A DNA stretch of 38,077 bases from Gammaproteobacteria bacterium (GTDB taxonomy: Bacteria; Pseudomonadota; Gammaproteobacteria; SZUA-140): positions 1-38,077 of the forward strand of contig JADLET010000107.1 in assembly GCA_020845975.1 (NCBI GenBank). The letters are read 5' to 3'. Position numbers and translations under genes: made by a program. Position 1 is the stretch's first letter; every line of letters starts with the position of its first letter. Shown here piece by piece: positions 26,472 to 35,884 of the stretch. The notes below the pieces were generated by a model. That model saw nothing but the letters and a program-made list of their open reading frames with translations, was not told the DNA's origin and made no database searches.

Positions 26472-27128
26472 ATGACGCGCGACGAACAGAAAAAACAGGC
26501 CGCCGAAGCCGCCCTCGACGACATCGAGGCGGGCGCCGTGGTCGGTGTCGGAACCGGGTCCACCGCGAATTTCTTCATTGATGCGCTTGCCCGCATCAAG
26601 CACAGGATCGAAGGCACGGTGGCGAGTTCCGAGGCATCGGCCGCGCGGCTGAAAGGACACGGCATCCCGGTCTTCGACCTGAACTCGGTCGATGAACTGC
26701 CGGTTTATGTCGATGGCGCCGACGAGAGCAACCAGTACCTCCAGCTCATCAAGGGCGGAGGGGGTGCGCTGACGCGCGAGAAGATCGTCGCGGCCGTCAG
26801 CCGCAAGTTCGTGTGCGTGGCGGACGACTCCAAGCTGGTCGACGTCCTGGGCAAATTCCCATTGCCGATCGAAGTGATACCGATGGCGCGCAGCTATGTC
26901 GCGCGGGAGCTTGTCAAGCTGGGCGGCCGTCCGGTTCTGCGCGACAAATTCGTAACCGACAACGGCAACGTGATCCTTGACGTGCATGGCCTGCAGATCC
27001 TGGATGCCGGCAAGCTCGAGGCCGAGATCAACAACCTCACCGGCGTGGTCACCAACGGGCTGTTCGCGCGCCGCCCGGCCGATGTCCTGCTGCTCGGAAC
27101 GCCGACCGGCGTACGCAAGCTCGACTGA
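26472..27128 (+). CDS. rpiA: Ribose-5-phosphate isomerase A
   Basis: A 218-residue enzyme interconverting ribose 5-phosphate and ribulose 5-phosphate in the pentose phosphate pathway. The phosphate-binding [13 protein letters not shown] (about residues 24-36), the DGADE catalytic aspartates (about 80-84), [11 protein letters not shown] (about 93-103) with the general-base Glu, and [11 protein letters not shown] are all present. Length equals the E. coli protein (219). The start is the ATG at 26472, after AGGGAGA and downstream of the promoter. Pairing of rpiA divergent from ilvA also occurs in other Gammaproteobacteria. Confidence 0.97.
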   Translation: MTRDEQKKQAAEAALDDIEAGAVVGVGTGSTANFFIDALARIKHRIEGTVASSEASAARLKGHGIPVFDLNSVDELPVYVDGADESNQYLQLIKGGGGALTREKIVAAVSRKFVCVADDSKLVDVLGKFPLPIEVIPMARSYVARELVKLGGRPVLRDKFVTDNGNVILDVHGLQILDAGKLEAEINNLTGVVTNGLFARRPADVLLLGTPTGVRKLD

Positions 27129-27152
27129 ACAGCGGCGCCCCGGGGACGCGGC

Positions 27153-27356
27153 ATGTCGCGTCTGCTGATCACCCTGGGTCTCGTGCTGGTCGTGCTCGGT
27201 CTGGCCTGGCCCTGGCTGCAGAAGATCGGCGTCGGCCGCCTGCCGGGCGATTTCACAGTCGAACGCGGAAATTTCCGTTTTTATTTCCCGCTCACCACTT
27301 CGATCATCGTCAGCCTGCTGCTGAGCCTGCTGCTCTGGTGGTGGCGGGGCAAATAG
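27153..27356 (+). CDS. DUF2905 small membrane protein
   Basis: A 67-residue protein with two predicted membrane helices (about residues 3-23 and 46-63) and the conserved central motif GRLPGDFTVERGNFRFYFPL that defines DUF2905. No function is known. It starts 24 bp after rpiA and is probably co-transcribed. Its stop is 12 bp from the end of the convergent oxidoreductase gene. Confidence 0.88.
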   Translation: MSRLLITLGLVLVVLGLAWPWLQKIGVGRLPGDFTVERGNFRFYFPLTTSIIVSLLLSLLLWWWRGK

Positions 27357-27368
27357 CCGGACCGGGGA

Positions 27369-30300
27369 TCACAACAGGACGCGCTCGATTCCGCCGTTGC
27401 GCGCCTTTTCGATGAAGGCCTGCTGCCACCCCGCTCCAAGCAGGTGCCGGGCCAGCTCCACCACGATGTAATCGGTATCAAGCCCGGTGTCCTCGGCGTA
27501 ACGCGCCAGCCCCTGCTGGCAGGCCGGACATGAGGTCAGCAGCTTCACCTCTCCGGCGGCGACGCGCTCTTTCCCGGTCAACGCGACGATCCCCTTGTGC
27601 AATTCCTCCTGCTTGCGGAAACGCACCTGGGTAGCGATGTCCGGACGCGCGACGGCGAAGGATCCCGCCTCTCCGCAGCAACGATCCGACAAGGCGGCGG
27701 GCTGACCGAGCAGTCGGGCGGTCACCTGCAACGGGTCATAGCTCTTCATCGGGCTGTGGCAGGGGTCGTGATACAGGTACTGCACCCCCTTGACCCCTTC
27801 CAGCCTCACACCCTTCTCCATCAGGTATTCATGGATATCGAGCAGGCGGCAGCCCGGAAAGATCTTCTCGAACTCGTACTTGAGCAACTGGTCCATGCAG
27901 GTGCCGCAGGAAACAATCACCGTCTTGATGTCCAGGTAGTTCAGTGTATTGGCGACGCGATGGAACAGGACGCGGTTGTCGGTCGTGATGCGCCGGCCAC
28001 GCGCCTCGTCGCCGCTCGAAAGCTGGGGATAACCGCAGCACAGGTAGCCCGGCGGCAACAGCGTCTGCGCACCGACCTCATAGAGCATCGCCAGCGTCGA
28101 GAGTCCGATCTGGCTGAACAGGCGCTCCGAACCACAACCGGGGAAATAGAACACGGCATCGGACTGCTCGTTTACCCGGACCGGGTCGCGCACGATGGGG
28201 ATGACCTTGTCGTCCTCCAGGCCGAGCAGCGCGCGCGTGGTCTTCGCGGGCAGGCCTCCCGGCAGCGGCTTCTTGACGAAATGGACGATCTGCGCCGGGA
28301 TCTTCACCGCACCGGTGGTCGCCGCCGGCCGCGCCGGCGGCCCGGGCGGGGTGAAGGCCTTCACCAGTTTGTGCGCCAGACGCTGGGCACGGTAGCCCCA
28401 TTCGATCATGCCCTTGCGCATCAGCTTGACGGTGGCGGGGTCGGTCACGTTGAGGAAGGCCATGGACAGCCGCGTGCCGAAATTGGGGCGCCGGCCGGCG
28501 CGCTCGCGCAGGATGTTGCGCATGCGGATGGTGACATCCCCGAAGTCGATATCGACCGGACAGGGCGAAAGGCAGCGATGGCATACCGTGCAATGGTCGG
28601 CAACATCGCTCATCTCGTCGAAGTGGCGGATCGATATCCCACGCCGGGTCTGCTCCTCGTAGAGGAAGGCCTCGATGATCAGACCGGTGGCGAGGATCTT
28701 GTTGCGCGGTGAATAGAGCAGGTTCGCGCGCGGGACATGAGTCGTGCAGACCGGCTTGCACTTGCCACAGCGCAGGCAGTGGCGGATGTCATCGTTGAGG
28801 GCGCCGAGCTCGCTGTCTTCCAGGATCAGCGCTTCCTGCTGCACCAGGCGTAATGACGGCGTATAGGCGTTTTCCAGCCCGGCCCCGGGCATCAGCTTGC
28901 CGCGGTTGAAGTGCTCGCGCGGATCCACGCGCCGCTTGTAATCGACGAAATCCGCCAGCGCGGCCGGCTCCAGATAGCGCAGCTTGGTGATGCCGATGCC
29001 GTGCTCGCCGGAGATCACGCCGCCGAGCTCGCTGGCCAGCGCCATGACCCGGTCCACGATGCGATCGGCTTCCTGCAGCATCGCGTAGTCGTTGGAATTG
29101 ACCGGAATGTTGGTGTGAATATTGCCGTCGCCGGCATGCATATGGAGGGCGACGAACAAGCGGCCCGAGCGGATCGTCGCATGGATTTCATCGATGCGCT
29201 TGTGCAACGGCTCGAATCCGCGCCCGCCGAAGATCTCCTTGAGCGGACGTTCCACCTCGGAGCGAAAGGAAACGCGCAGATCGCGCCGCAGCAGGAGGTC
29301 GAGAACCCGGTCGCCCGGGCGCGCACGCTCCCGCGCGGTCCCGTCGAACAATCCGGCGTGGGCGGCGGCGTCCCCGTCGAGCCGCTCGAGCAGCTCGGCC
29401 CAGCGCCGTTCCACCTGTTCCAGCAGCGCGCGGGCGGCGGCGCGCTTGGACGCCACGATGGCATCGTCCTCGCGGCTGCGTTCCGCCTCCTCCCCCAGGC
29501 GCAGGGCGGGAAAATCCTCGGCAAGGAAACGCGCGAGCGCCTGAACGATGCGCAGCTTGTTGCCGATCGACTGCTCGATGTTGATGCGCTCCACGCCGGC
29601 GGTGTATTCGGCGAGGCGGTCGAGCGGGATGACCACGTCCTCGTTGATCTTGAACGCGTTGGTATGCGCCGCGATGGCGGCGGTGCGCGACCGGTCCTCC
29701 CAGAAGCGCCGCCGCGCCTCCGGGCTGACGGCAATGAAGCCCTCACCGTCGCGCTGATTGGCCAGCCGCACGATTCCCGAAGCGGCCTCGGCGACGGCGC
29801 GCTCCTCGTCGCCGGCGAGATCAATCAGCAGGATCATCTTGGGCAGCTCGCGTCGCGGCGCCTTGGTGCTGTACTTGACCGCGCGCAGATAGCGTTCGTC
29901 GAGGTGCTCGATCCCGGACAACAGCACGCCACGCATGCCCTCGACGCCGGCCTTGATATCGACGATGGCGCGCACCGCCGGGCCGATGTCGCTGCCGAAG
30001 AATTCCAGACACAGGGTACGCAGGTGTTTGGGCATCCGGTGCAGGATGAACACGGCCGAGGTGATCAGACCATCGCAGCCTTCCTTCTGAACACCAGGCA
30101 GGCCGCCGAGGAATTTGTTCGTTACGTCCTTGCCCAGTCCCTGCTTGCGGAACAGTCGCCCCGGCATGCGCAGGATCTCGGGCTCGCCATATGGCGTCTC
30201 GCCATCAGCCTCGAAACGCCGCAGACGGAATTCCACCGTCTCCTGATCGTGGATCTTGCCGAGGTTGTGGTTGATGCGCTCGACCTCGAGCCAGCGCGCA

Positions 30301-31211
30301 TCGGGCGTCACCATGCGCCAGGACACCAGGTTGTCGACCGCCGTCCCCCACAGTACCGCCTTCTTGCCACCCGCGTTCATCGCGATGTTGCCACCGATGG
30401 TGGAGGCGTCCTGCGAGGTGGGATCGACGGCGAACACCAGGCCGCCGGCGTCCGCCCGCTCCATCACGCGCCGGGTGACAACGCCCGCCTCCGCGCGCAC
30501 CGTCGGCACCTGGCCGGAAACACCCGGCAGGGTCCGGAATTCGACCTGACCCAGACTCTCCAGCTTCTCGGTATTGATGACCGCGGTGTCTTCGTACAGG
30601 GGCACCGCGCTGCCGGTGTAGCCGGTGCCGCCGCCGCGCGGAATCAGGGTCAAGCCCAGCTCTATGCACGCCTCGACTACGCCCTGCACCTCGGCCTCGG
30701 TGTCGGGGCTGATGACGACAAAGGGAAACTCGACACGCCAGTCGGTGGCGTCGGTGACGTGCGCGATGCGGGCATAGCCGCTGAAATCGATGTTATCGCG
30801 GCGCGTGACGCGACTCAGACGCCTGATCGCCTTTTTACGCCGCTCGCGCTGTTGCGACAGGCCGTCGGCGAAGCGGTTCACCGCGGCGCGCGCGGAGGTG
30901 CACAGGGAGGTGGCGAGATCATTCCCCTCTATGCGCTGTTCAACCTGATCCAGACGGTGGTACAGCGCCTGGACCAGTGATTCGCGCCGCCCGGGATTCT
31001 CCAGCAGGTCGTCCTGGATATACGGATTGCGGCTCACCACCCACATGTCGCCGAGCACCTCGAACAGCATGCGGGCGGAATGACCGGTGCGGCGGGAGCC
31101 GCGCAGGCGGTTGATCACCTCCCACATCTCGCCTCCCAGGAAGCGCGCGACGATCTCCTGGTCCGAAAACGAGGTGTAGTTATAAGGTATTTCGCGTAGG
31201 CGTGCCGACAT
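27369..31211 (-). CDS. FAD-linked and 4Fe-4S oxidoreductase, DUF3683 type (1280 residues)
   Basis: A very long soluble protein fusing several modules: an N-terminal DUF3683-like region (about residues 1-130), a PCMH-type FAD-binding domain (about 155-340, [13 protein letters not shown]), an FAD-oxidase C-terminal domain with [13 protein letters not shown] (about 690), two 4Fe-4S clusters ([11 protein letters not shown] and [12 protein letters not shown], about 820-890), and a CCG domain with [23 protein letters not shown] and CCGEAGSF. This is the GlpC/LldE-like plus GlcD-like architecture of D-2-hydroxyacid (D-lactate or glycolate) dehydrogenases that pass electrons to quinones or cytochromes. 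The substrate is unknown. The whole frame is intact. It is divergent from the cNMP-binding gene. Confidence 0.88.
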   Translation of the reverse strand: MSARLREIPYNYTSFSDQEIVARFLGGEMWEVINRLRGSRRTGHSARMLFEVLGDMWVVSRNPYIQDDLLENPGRRESLVQALYHRLDQVEQRIEGNDLATSLCTSARAAVNRFADGLSQQRERRKKAIRRLSRVTRRDNIDFSGYARIAHVTDATDWRVEFPFVVISPDTEAEVQGVVEACIELGLTLIPRGGGTGYTGSAVPLYEDTAVINTEKLESLGQVEFRTLPGVSGQVPTVRAEAGVVTRRVMERADAGGLVFAVDPTSQDASTIGGNIAMNAGGKKAVLWGTAVDNLVSWRMVTPDARWLEVERINHNLGKIHDQETVEFRLRRFEADGETPYGEPEILRMPGRLFRKQGLGKDVTNKFLGGLPGVQKEGCDGLITSAVFILHRMPKHLRTLCLEFFGSDIGPAVRAIVDIKAGVEGMRGVLLSGIEHLDERYLRAVKYSTKAPRRELPKMILLIDLAGDEERAVAEAASGIVRLANQRDGEGFIAVSPEARRRFWEDRSRTAAIAAHTNAFKINEDVVIPLDRLAEYTAGVERINIEQSIGNKLRIVQALARFLAEDFPALRLGEEAERSREDDAIVASKRAAARALLEQVERRWAELLERLDGDAAAHAGLFDGTARERARPGDRVLDLLLRRDLRVSFRSEVERPLKEIFGGRGFEPLHKRIDEIHATIRSGRLFVALHMHAGDGNIHTNIPVNSNDYAMLQEADRIVDRVMALASELGGVISGEHGIGITKLRYLEPAALADFVDYKRRVDPREHFNRGKLMPGAGLENAYTPSLRLVQQEALILEDSELGALNDDIRHCLRCGKCKPVCTTHVPRANLLYSPRNKILATGLIIEAFLYEEQTRRGISIRHFDEMSDVADHCTVCHRCLSPCPVDIDFGDVTIRMRNILRERAGRRPNFGTRLSMAFLNVTDPATVKLMRKGMIEWGYRAQRLAHKLVKAFTPPGPPARPAATTGAVKIPAQIVHFVKKPLPGGLPAKTTRALLGLEDDKVIPIVRDPVRVNEQSDAVFYFPGCGSERLFSQIGLSTLAMLYEVGAQTLLPPGYLCCGYPQLSSGDEARGRRITTDNRVLFHRVANTLNYLDIKTVIVSCGTCMDQLLKYEFEKIFPGCRLLDIHEYLMEKGVRLEGVKGVQYLYHDPCHSPMKSYDPLQVTARLLGQPAALSDRCCGEAGSFAVARPDIATQVRFRKQEELHKGIVALTGKERVAAGEVKLLTSCPACQQGLARYAEDTGLDTDYIVVELARHLLGAGWQQAFIEKARNGGIERVLL

Positions 31212-31419
31212 GTCTGGGGGCCTTGAGCCCTGACTTTGTTAAGAATTCCGGATAAATGCCGATGATAATGCCGAGCCCGGGGGCCAAGATGGCAGTCTAG
31301 CACGGCCACTGCCGCGACTGCAGCACCCGGCCGCAATGGCCCTGCGGTAACCCGGGGCAATTCCCTGATCACGACGCGCCGCGAGACCGGCGTGCAACGG
31401 AGCGGAACAGGACGACATC

Positions 31420-32505
31420 ATGAGCGCGGTGCGAAAGATCGCGGACTTCGAGCGCATCCGGCGACTTGAACCGATTTCATCATTGCATCCGGATCAGCTG
31501 CGTGAATTGCTGGAGAGCGCGCGCATCGAAGGCCTTGAACCCGGGCAAACCATATTCGCGGCGGGCGACACTGATTCCCAGGCGGTTTATCTGCTCGAAG
31601 GGAGCGTGGAGCTGCGCCCGGCCGAATCCGGCGGGTCGCACCCGGTCAGCTCAGGCAGCGAGGAGGCGCGCCACCCGCTCGCCAACGATCATCCGCGGCG
31701 CATGACGGCAATCGCCCTCACGCGAACCGAGATCGTGCGCATCGACCAGGAACTGCTCGACACCCTGTTGACCTGGGGCCAGATCTCCGCGCCGGAGGAA
31801 GATGTGGTGATGAGCGAGGACGGCATCATCACCATCAACAAGGCGGACTGGCTCAAGACCATGATCAAGTCGCCGACCTTCCGCCGGCTTCCTCCCGCCA
31901 ACATCGAACAATTGCTGCACCGGCTGGAACCCATCATCGTGCATGCGGGCGACGAGATCATCCGCCAGGGTGATATCGGCGATTATTTCTACATGATCGA
32001 CCAGGGCATCGCGCTGGTCATGCGTAACCCCGACAATGACGAGGACAGCATCGAGATGGCGGAGCTCAACCCGGGCGCCTCCTTCGGCGAGGCGGCGCTG
32101 ATCTCCGACAATCCGCGCAACGCCACCGTCTCGATGAGGAGCGACGGCATCCTGCTGCGGCTCTCCAAGGAGGATTTCAACACGCTGCTGCGGCAGCCCA
32201 CCCTGCAGGCGGTGGACTATACGCACGCCGCCGCGGGAGTGATGGCTGGTAGCGCCGCCTGGATCGACGTCCGCCTGCCGAGCGAATTCGTGCACTCACA
32301 CCTGCCGCGGGCGCGCAACATTCCGATGCGCGCGCTGCACAAGGAGGCGCGCGATCTCGACCGCTCACTCGCATACGTCTGCTATTGTCAGACCGGCAGC
32401 CGCAGCTCGGCGGCGGTTTTCGTGCTGAGGAATTACGGCATCAATGCGCGCGTGCTGCGCAACGGCCTGCAGGGTGTGCCGCCGGAGGCATGGCTTCCGG
32501 AATAA
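31420..32505 (+). CDS. Double cNMP-binding domain protein with C-terminal rhodanese
   Basis: A 361-residue fusion. Domain 1 (about residues 18-115) is a degenerate cyclic-nucleotide-binding fold without a recognisable phosphate cassette. Domain 2 (about 145-265) keeps GDIGDYFYMIDQG and a phosphate-binding-cassette-like FGEAALISDNPRNATV, close to the FGELAL...PRAATV of protein kinase A regulatory subunits, so it could bind cAMP or cGMP. The C-terminal rhodanese (about 270-361) has IDVRLPSEFVHSH and active-site CQTGSRS. There is no helix-turn-helix, so it is not a Crp-type transcription factor. The role is unknown; the layout suggests a ligand-controlled sulfurtransferase or sensor. Confidence 0.85.
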   Translation: MSAVRKIADFERIRRLEPISSLHPDQLRELLESARIEGLEPGQTIFAAGDTDSQAVYLLEGSVELRPAESGGSHPVSSGSEEARHPLANDHPRRMTAIALTRTEIVRIDQELLDTLLTWGQISAPEEDVVMSEDGIITINKADWLKTMIKSPTFRRLPPANIEQLLHRLEPIIVHAGDEIIRQGDIGDYFYMIDQGIALVMRNPDNDEDSIEMAELNPGASFGEAALISDNPRNATVSMRSDGILLRLSKEDFNTLLRQPTLQAVDYTHAAAGVMAGSAAWIDVRLPSEFVHSHLPRARNIPMRALHKEARDLDRSLAYVCYCQTGSRSSAAVFVLRNYGINARVLRNGLQGVPPEAWLPE

Positions 32506-32536
32506 CATGGCGCTCGCGATCGCGGCGGGAGCTGCC

Positions 32537-32561
32537 AAAAAAAAATGCGGCCGGCAGCCGC
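32537..32561 (-). terminator. Intrinsic terminator of the candidate small RNA
   Basis: On the minus strand GCGGC-TGCCG-GCCGC (32561-32547) is followed by A and nine T (32546-32537). It points leftward, while the protein genes on both sides run rightward, so it must serve a minus-strand transcript. Confidence 0.8.
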
Positions 32562-32629
32562 AAATCTGAAGTAACGCATCTACTTGTTGTTATCTCTGCG
32601 GGAGACAAGGATGCGCCCCTCTCCACGTG
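32537..32629 (-). ncRNA. Candidate small RNA (about 93 nt)
   Basis: Minus strand between the cNMP/rhodanese gene and hemJ. A good promoter (32664-32636) is followed by a structured segment and an intrinsic terminator. Around the predicted start, CCCC-ACGTGGAGA-GGGG can pair with GGA in the loop. Next, CGCATC and GATGCG close a long stem with CTTGT/ACAAG inside. Then GCGGC-TGCCG-GCCGC is followed by ATTTTTTTTT. No ORF is evident. I recognise no known RNA family. The exact 5' end is uncertain by a few bases, as the first hairpin begins at 32632. Confidence 0.6.
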
Positions 32630-32635
32630 GGGCTA

Positions 32636-32664
32636 AATCTAATCGACACCCCACGACAAGTCAA
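32636..32664 (-). promoter_or_regulatory. Sigma-70 promoter of the candidate small RNA
   Basis: Minus strand TTGACT (32664-32659), 17 bp, TAGATT (32641-32636). The predicted start is about 32629, roughly 70 nt before the terminator hairpin. Near-consensus spacing and hexamers. Confidence 0.65.
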
Positions 32665-32688
32665 GCAAACGCGCCAATTGATCGGACA

Positions 32689-32718
32689 TTGTCAATCCAC
32701 GCAGTCCGCCAGTATAGT
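32689..32718 (+). promoter_or_regulatory. Sigma-70 promoter for hemJ
   Basis: TTGTCA (32689-32694), 18 bp, TATAGT (32713-32718); predicted start about 30 nt before the hemJ ATG. It is divergent from, and 25 bp apart from, the small-RNA promoter, so the two may be co-regulated. Confidence 0.65.
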
Positions 32719-32755
32719 GGGCGATCCATCCCTCTGAGCGAACCGGAACCCGCGC

Positions 32756-33181
32756 ATGCCGTGGCTTAAAGCCCTGCACCTCATCTTCATGGTGACCTGG
32801 TTCGCCGGATTGTTCTATCTTCCGCGCCTGTTTGTCTATCATGCCCAGTGCGAGGATGCTCCCGGACGGGAGCGCTTCAAAATCATGGAGCGCAAACTGT
32901 TCTATGGCATCATGACCCCGGGCGCGGCGCTCACGGTGGCATTCGGTCTGTGGATGCTGTTCGCCTACGCATGGGAGATGTACTCCTCCATGGCGTGGTT
33001 GCACATAAAGCTGACGTTGATCCTGGCGCTCATCGCCTACCATGTTTACTGCGGAAAACTGCTCGCCGACTTCAAACATGACCGCAATCGCCATGGTCAT
33101 GCCTTCTACCGATGGCTGAACGAGGTGCCGGTGCTCTTTCTGATCGCGATCGTCCTGCTGGCGACCCTGAAGCCATTCTGA
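32756..33181 (+). CDS. hemJ: Protoporphyrinogen IX oxidase HemJ
   Basis: A 141-residue integral membrane protein with four predicted helices (about residues 5-25, 50-72, 82-100, 120-138). Conserved HemJ features are the N-terminal WLKALHLIFMVTWFAGLFYLPRLFVYH with His8, and WLHIKLTLI with the second His. HemJ oxidises protoporphyrinogen IX to protoporphyrin IX in haem synthesis in bacteria lacking HemG/HemY, and itself binds haem b. It is preceded by its own promoter and ends in a T-rich stretch. It is sometimes annotated as a CopD-family membrane protein. Confidence 0.92.
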   Translation: MPWLKALHLIFMVTWFAGLFYLPRLFVYHAQCEDAPGRERFKIMERKLFYGIMTPGAALTVAFGLWMLFAYAWEMYSSMAWLHIKLTLILALIAYHVYCGKLLADFKHDRNRHGHAFYRWLNEVPVLFLIAIVLLATLKPF

Positions 33182-33575
33182 GGGCCTGGCTCATTTTTTT
33201 CCGTTCCCCTCTTGCTTTTTTCGCAGACCGCGCACCATCTTTATGCACAATCCGTAGCGCACCCCCTGAGCGCCGAATTCCCGGCGGCCATTTTTCGCGC
33301 CCACACGGGGGCATACGACAATATATTGTTTTTAAATGTATTTTTTTAAGCTCATTTTCTCGCCATCCGAAAAAAATGCTAATGGCGATGGCCATTAACA
33401 TGACGTCGCCCCGATTCGTCCACAGAGTTATCCACAGGTTTTGTGGACAAGCCCCCGAATGCCCGGCTCGACAAGGAGTTAGGTTTTATACATCACTTTC
33501 CACCTCAAACGGCGCGGATGGAGACCTGCAAAAACCGTATCTTTTGCTGCCGCACGCCCACATGAAACATCTCCG
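33182..33575. other. Intergenic region between hemJ and priA
   Basis: 394 bp with no supported gene. It contains T-rich tracts after hemJ (33192-33220), a DnaA box at 33241-33249 (TTATGCACA), an AT-rich tract (about 33317-33360) with the palindrome ACAATATATTGT (33319-33330), and a DnaA-box cluster at 33416-33450. No strong promoter for priA was picked out. Confidence 0.6.
33416..33450. promoter_or_regulatory. Cluster of DnaA-box-like sites upstream of priA
   Basis: Three sites in 35 bp: TTATCCACA (33428-33436), identical to the strong E. coli R1-type box; TTGTCCACA on the minus strand (33450-33442); and TCGTCCACA (33416-33424), two mismatches. A fourth box, TTATGCACA, fits TTATNCACA at 33241-33249, with an AT-rich tract between. 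This could be a DnaA-controlled promoter, a titration site or a remnant of an origin. Confidence 0.6.
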
Positions 33576-35798
33576 ATGACCACCGGCGCACGGATCTGGC
33601 AAGTCGCGGTGCATTCTCCGCTGCACCAGGAATTCGATTACCTGCCTCCGACAGATGTCGCGCCGGATTTGGCCGTTGAGGGACTGCGGGTACGGGTGCC
33701 ATTCGGCCGCGGCACCCGTGTCGGTATCATCACGGGTACCGCGGCGGCGAGTCGTATCGATGCGAAACGGTTGAAACGGGTCCTCGCACTCATCGATACC
33801 CAACCGATCCTTTCCCCGGATGTATTCCGCCTGCTGCTGTGGGCGGCGGATTACTATCACTATCCTCCGGGCGAGGTATTGATCGGCGCGCTGCCTGCCC
33901 CGCTGCGGCGCGGAGACAGCGTGACCGCGCGAACGCGGCAGCACTGGCGCCTGACCACAGCCGGTCATGCCTGCGTGCCGGGTTCACTGCGCCGCGCACC
34001 GCGGCAAGAGTTGCTGATGCAAAGACTGACCGCGGCTCCGCAAGGCATATCCGCGCAGGAGTTGCTCGCCGATTCCGGCGCGCGCGCCGCGTTGCGCGCG
34101 CTGCACGCAAAAGGCCGGGTGGAAAGTTTCGAGCTTGCCGAGGAAGATGCCGCACCGTCGGCGTCTATCACCGCGACCCTCGAGACCGGCCCTGCACTGA
34201 ACGATTCCCAGCGCGCGGCCACCACGGCAATCGAGGCCGCGCTCGGCCGCTTCCAGCCTTTTCTGCTCGACGGCGTTACCGGCAGCGGCAAGACCGAGGT
34301 GTATTTTCATGCCATCGAAGGCGCGCTGCGCACGGGCCGCCAGACACTGCTGCTGGTGCCGGAGATCGGTCTCACGCCGCAGATGGTGGAACGCGTGCGG
34401 CGCCGCTTTAGCGTGCCACTCGCGGTGTTGCACTCCGGTCTGTCCGACGGCGAACGCCTCGCCGCCTGGCGCGCGGCGGCGGAGGGCCGCGCGCCGATCG
34501 TCATCGGCACACGCTCCGCGGTATTCGTTCCGCTCGAGCGCCCCGGCATCATCATCGTCGACGAGGAACACGACGCGTCCTACAAACAACAGGACGGTTT
34601 CCGCTATCACGCGCGCGATCTTGCCGTTGTGCGCGCGCAGTATCTCAAGATTCCGGTGGTGCTCGGATCCGCCACGCCCGCCCTGGAAAGTCTGCACAAT
34701 TGCCGGCAGGACCGTTACCAGCACCTGATCCTGGCGATGCGCGCGGGCACGGCGACTCCACCCGAAATACGCCTGGTCAGCCTGCGCGAACAGGCGGCGG
34801 AACACGGCATCTCTCCGGTACTCGCCCGCGCGATCGAGCGCCATCTGGCGAGCGATCATCAGGTGCTGCTGTTTCTGAACCGGCGCGGCTATGCCCCGAC
34901 GCTGTTATGCCATGACTGCGGCTGGGTCGCCGACTGCTCGCGCTGTGACGCGCATATGATCTATCACCGGGCGCGGCACCTCCTGCGCTGCCATCACTGC
35001 AATGCCGAGCGCCCGGTGCCCGCCGGGTGTCCCACCTGCGGCAGTCCTGACCTGCGTCCGCTTGGCCAGGGTACGGAGCAGGCGGAGGAGGTGCTGGCCG
35101 AACGCTTCCCGGCGGCCGAGATCGTGCGCATCGACCGCGACCGCACGCGCCGCAAGGGCAGTCTCGACGCGCTCTTCCAGCGCGTGCAGGAAGGCCGCCG
35201 CCAGATCCTGCTCGGCACACAGATGCTGACCAAAGGACATCATCTCCCGCATGTCACGCTGGTCGGCATCCTCGCCGCCGACCAGGGACTGTTCGGCGCC
35301 GATTTCCGCGCCGGCGAGCGCATGGGACAGCTCATCGTCCAGGTCGCCGGCCGGGCCGGACGCGCCGATAAACCGGGAGAGGTGCTGATCCAGACCCATC
35401 ATCCGGACCACCCCCAGCTCATCGCACTGCTGCAGCACGACTACCGCGGTTTCGCCCATGGCCTGCTCGATGAACGCCGTCAGGCCGGCTTCCCCCCCTA
35501 TGGCTGTCTGGCGCTGTTACGGGCGGAATCGGTCCATCCGCGCGCCGCCGTGGATTTTCTCGCGGCCCTGCGTACGGAGCTGGTGGAGTCCGCTCCCGCC
35601 GGGGTGGAAATCCTCGGCCCGGCGCCGCCGCCGATGGAACGGCGCGCCGGCCGCCACCGCGCCCAACTGCTCTTCAGCTCCGAACGCCGCGCGCCGCTGC
35701 ACCGCACGCTGGCTGCGGCGGTGCAGCGGTTGCAGAAGCTGCCGCAAACCGGCAAGGTGCGCTGGTCGCTGGACGTCGATCCGATCGACGAATATTAG
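33576..35798 (+). CDS. priA: Primosomal protein N' (replication restart helicase PriA)
   Basis: A 740-residue superfamily 2 helicase that recognises abandoned replication forks and reloads DnaB. The N-terminal 3'-DNA-binding domain (about residues 1-110) has VPFGRGTRVGIITG; the helicase core has Walker A GVTGSGKTEVYFH (about 230-242) and DEEHDASYKQ (about 327-336). The zinc-binding insert contains eight cysteines, beginning LLCHDCGWVADCSRC and ending CHHCN and CPTCGS (about 446-490). GTQMLTKGHH and QVAGRAGR follow. Length is normal. The ATG at 33576 has no clear Shine-Dalgarno. It lies directly downstream of the DnaA-box region and is followed by argS 86 bp later. Confidence 0.97.
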   Translation: MTTGARIWQVAVHSPLHQEFDYLPPTDVAPDLAVEGLRVRVPFGRGTRVGIITGTAAASRIDAKRLKRVLALIDTQPILSPDVFRLLLWAADYYHYPPGEVLIGALPAPLRRGDSVTARTRQHWRLTTAGHACVPGSLRRAPRQELLMQRLTAAPQGISAQELLADSGARAALRALHAKGRVESFELAEEDAAPSASITATLETGPALNDSQRAATTAIEAALGRFQPFLLDGVTGSGKTEVYFHAIEGALRTGRQTLLLVPEIGLTPQMVERVRRRFSVPLAVLHSGLSDGERLAAWRAAAEGRAPIVIGTRSAVFVPLERPGIIIVDEEHDASYKQQDGFRYHARDLAVVRAQYLKIPVVLGSATPALESLHNCRQDRYQHLILAMRAGTATPPEIRLVSLREQAAEHGISPVLARAIERHLASDHQVLLFLNRRGYAPTLLCHDCGWVADCSRCDAHMIYHRARHLLRCHHCNAERPVPAGCPTCGSPDLRPLGQGTEQAEEVLAERFPAAEIVRIDRDRTRRKGSLDALFQRVQEGRRQILLGTQMLTKGHHLPHVTLVGILAADQGLFGADFRAGERMGQLIVQVAGRAGRADKPGEVLIQTHHPDHPQLIALLQHDYRGFAHGLLDERRQAGFPPYGCLALLRAESVHPRAAVDFLAALRTELVESAPAGVEILGPAPPPMERRAGRHRAQLLFSSERRAPLHRTLAAAVQRLQKLPQTGKVRWSLDVDPIDEY

Positions 35799-35884
35799 AC
35801 AATATGCAAGAATTGCCGCACGGGATGACGGACGCAGCGGCGCCGCCACCCGCACCGATTCCCCAGTGAACCCGATCCGATGCC

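Noticed and set aside
28911-30980. 689-codon plus-strand frame opposite the oxidoreductase
   Set aside because: Antisense to an intact 1280-residue protein with Fe-S and FAD motifs; composition is typical of GC-rich shadow frames.
33182-33575. Chromosomal origin of replication (oriC)
   Set aside because: DnaA boxes and an AT-rich tract are present, but there is no dnaA/dnaN/gidA neighbour and no orientation switch, so it is kept only as a finding.
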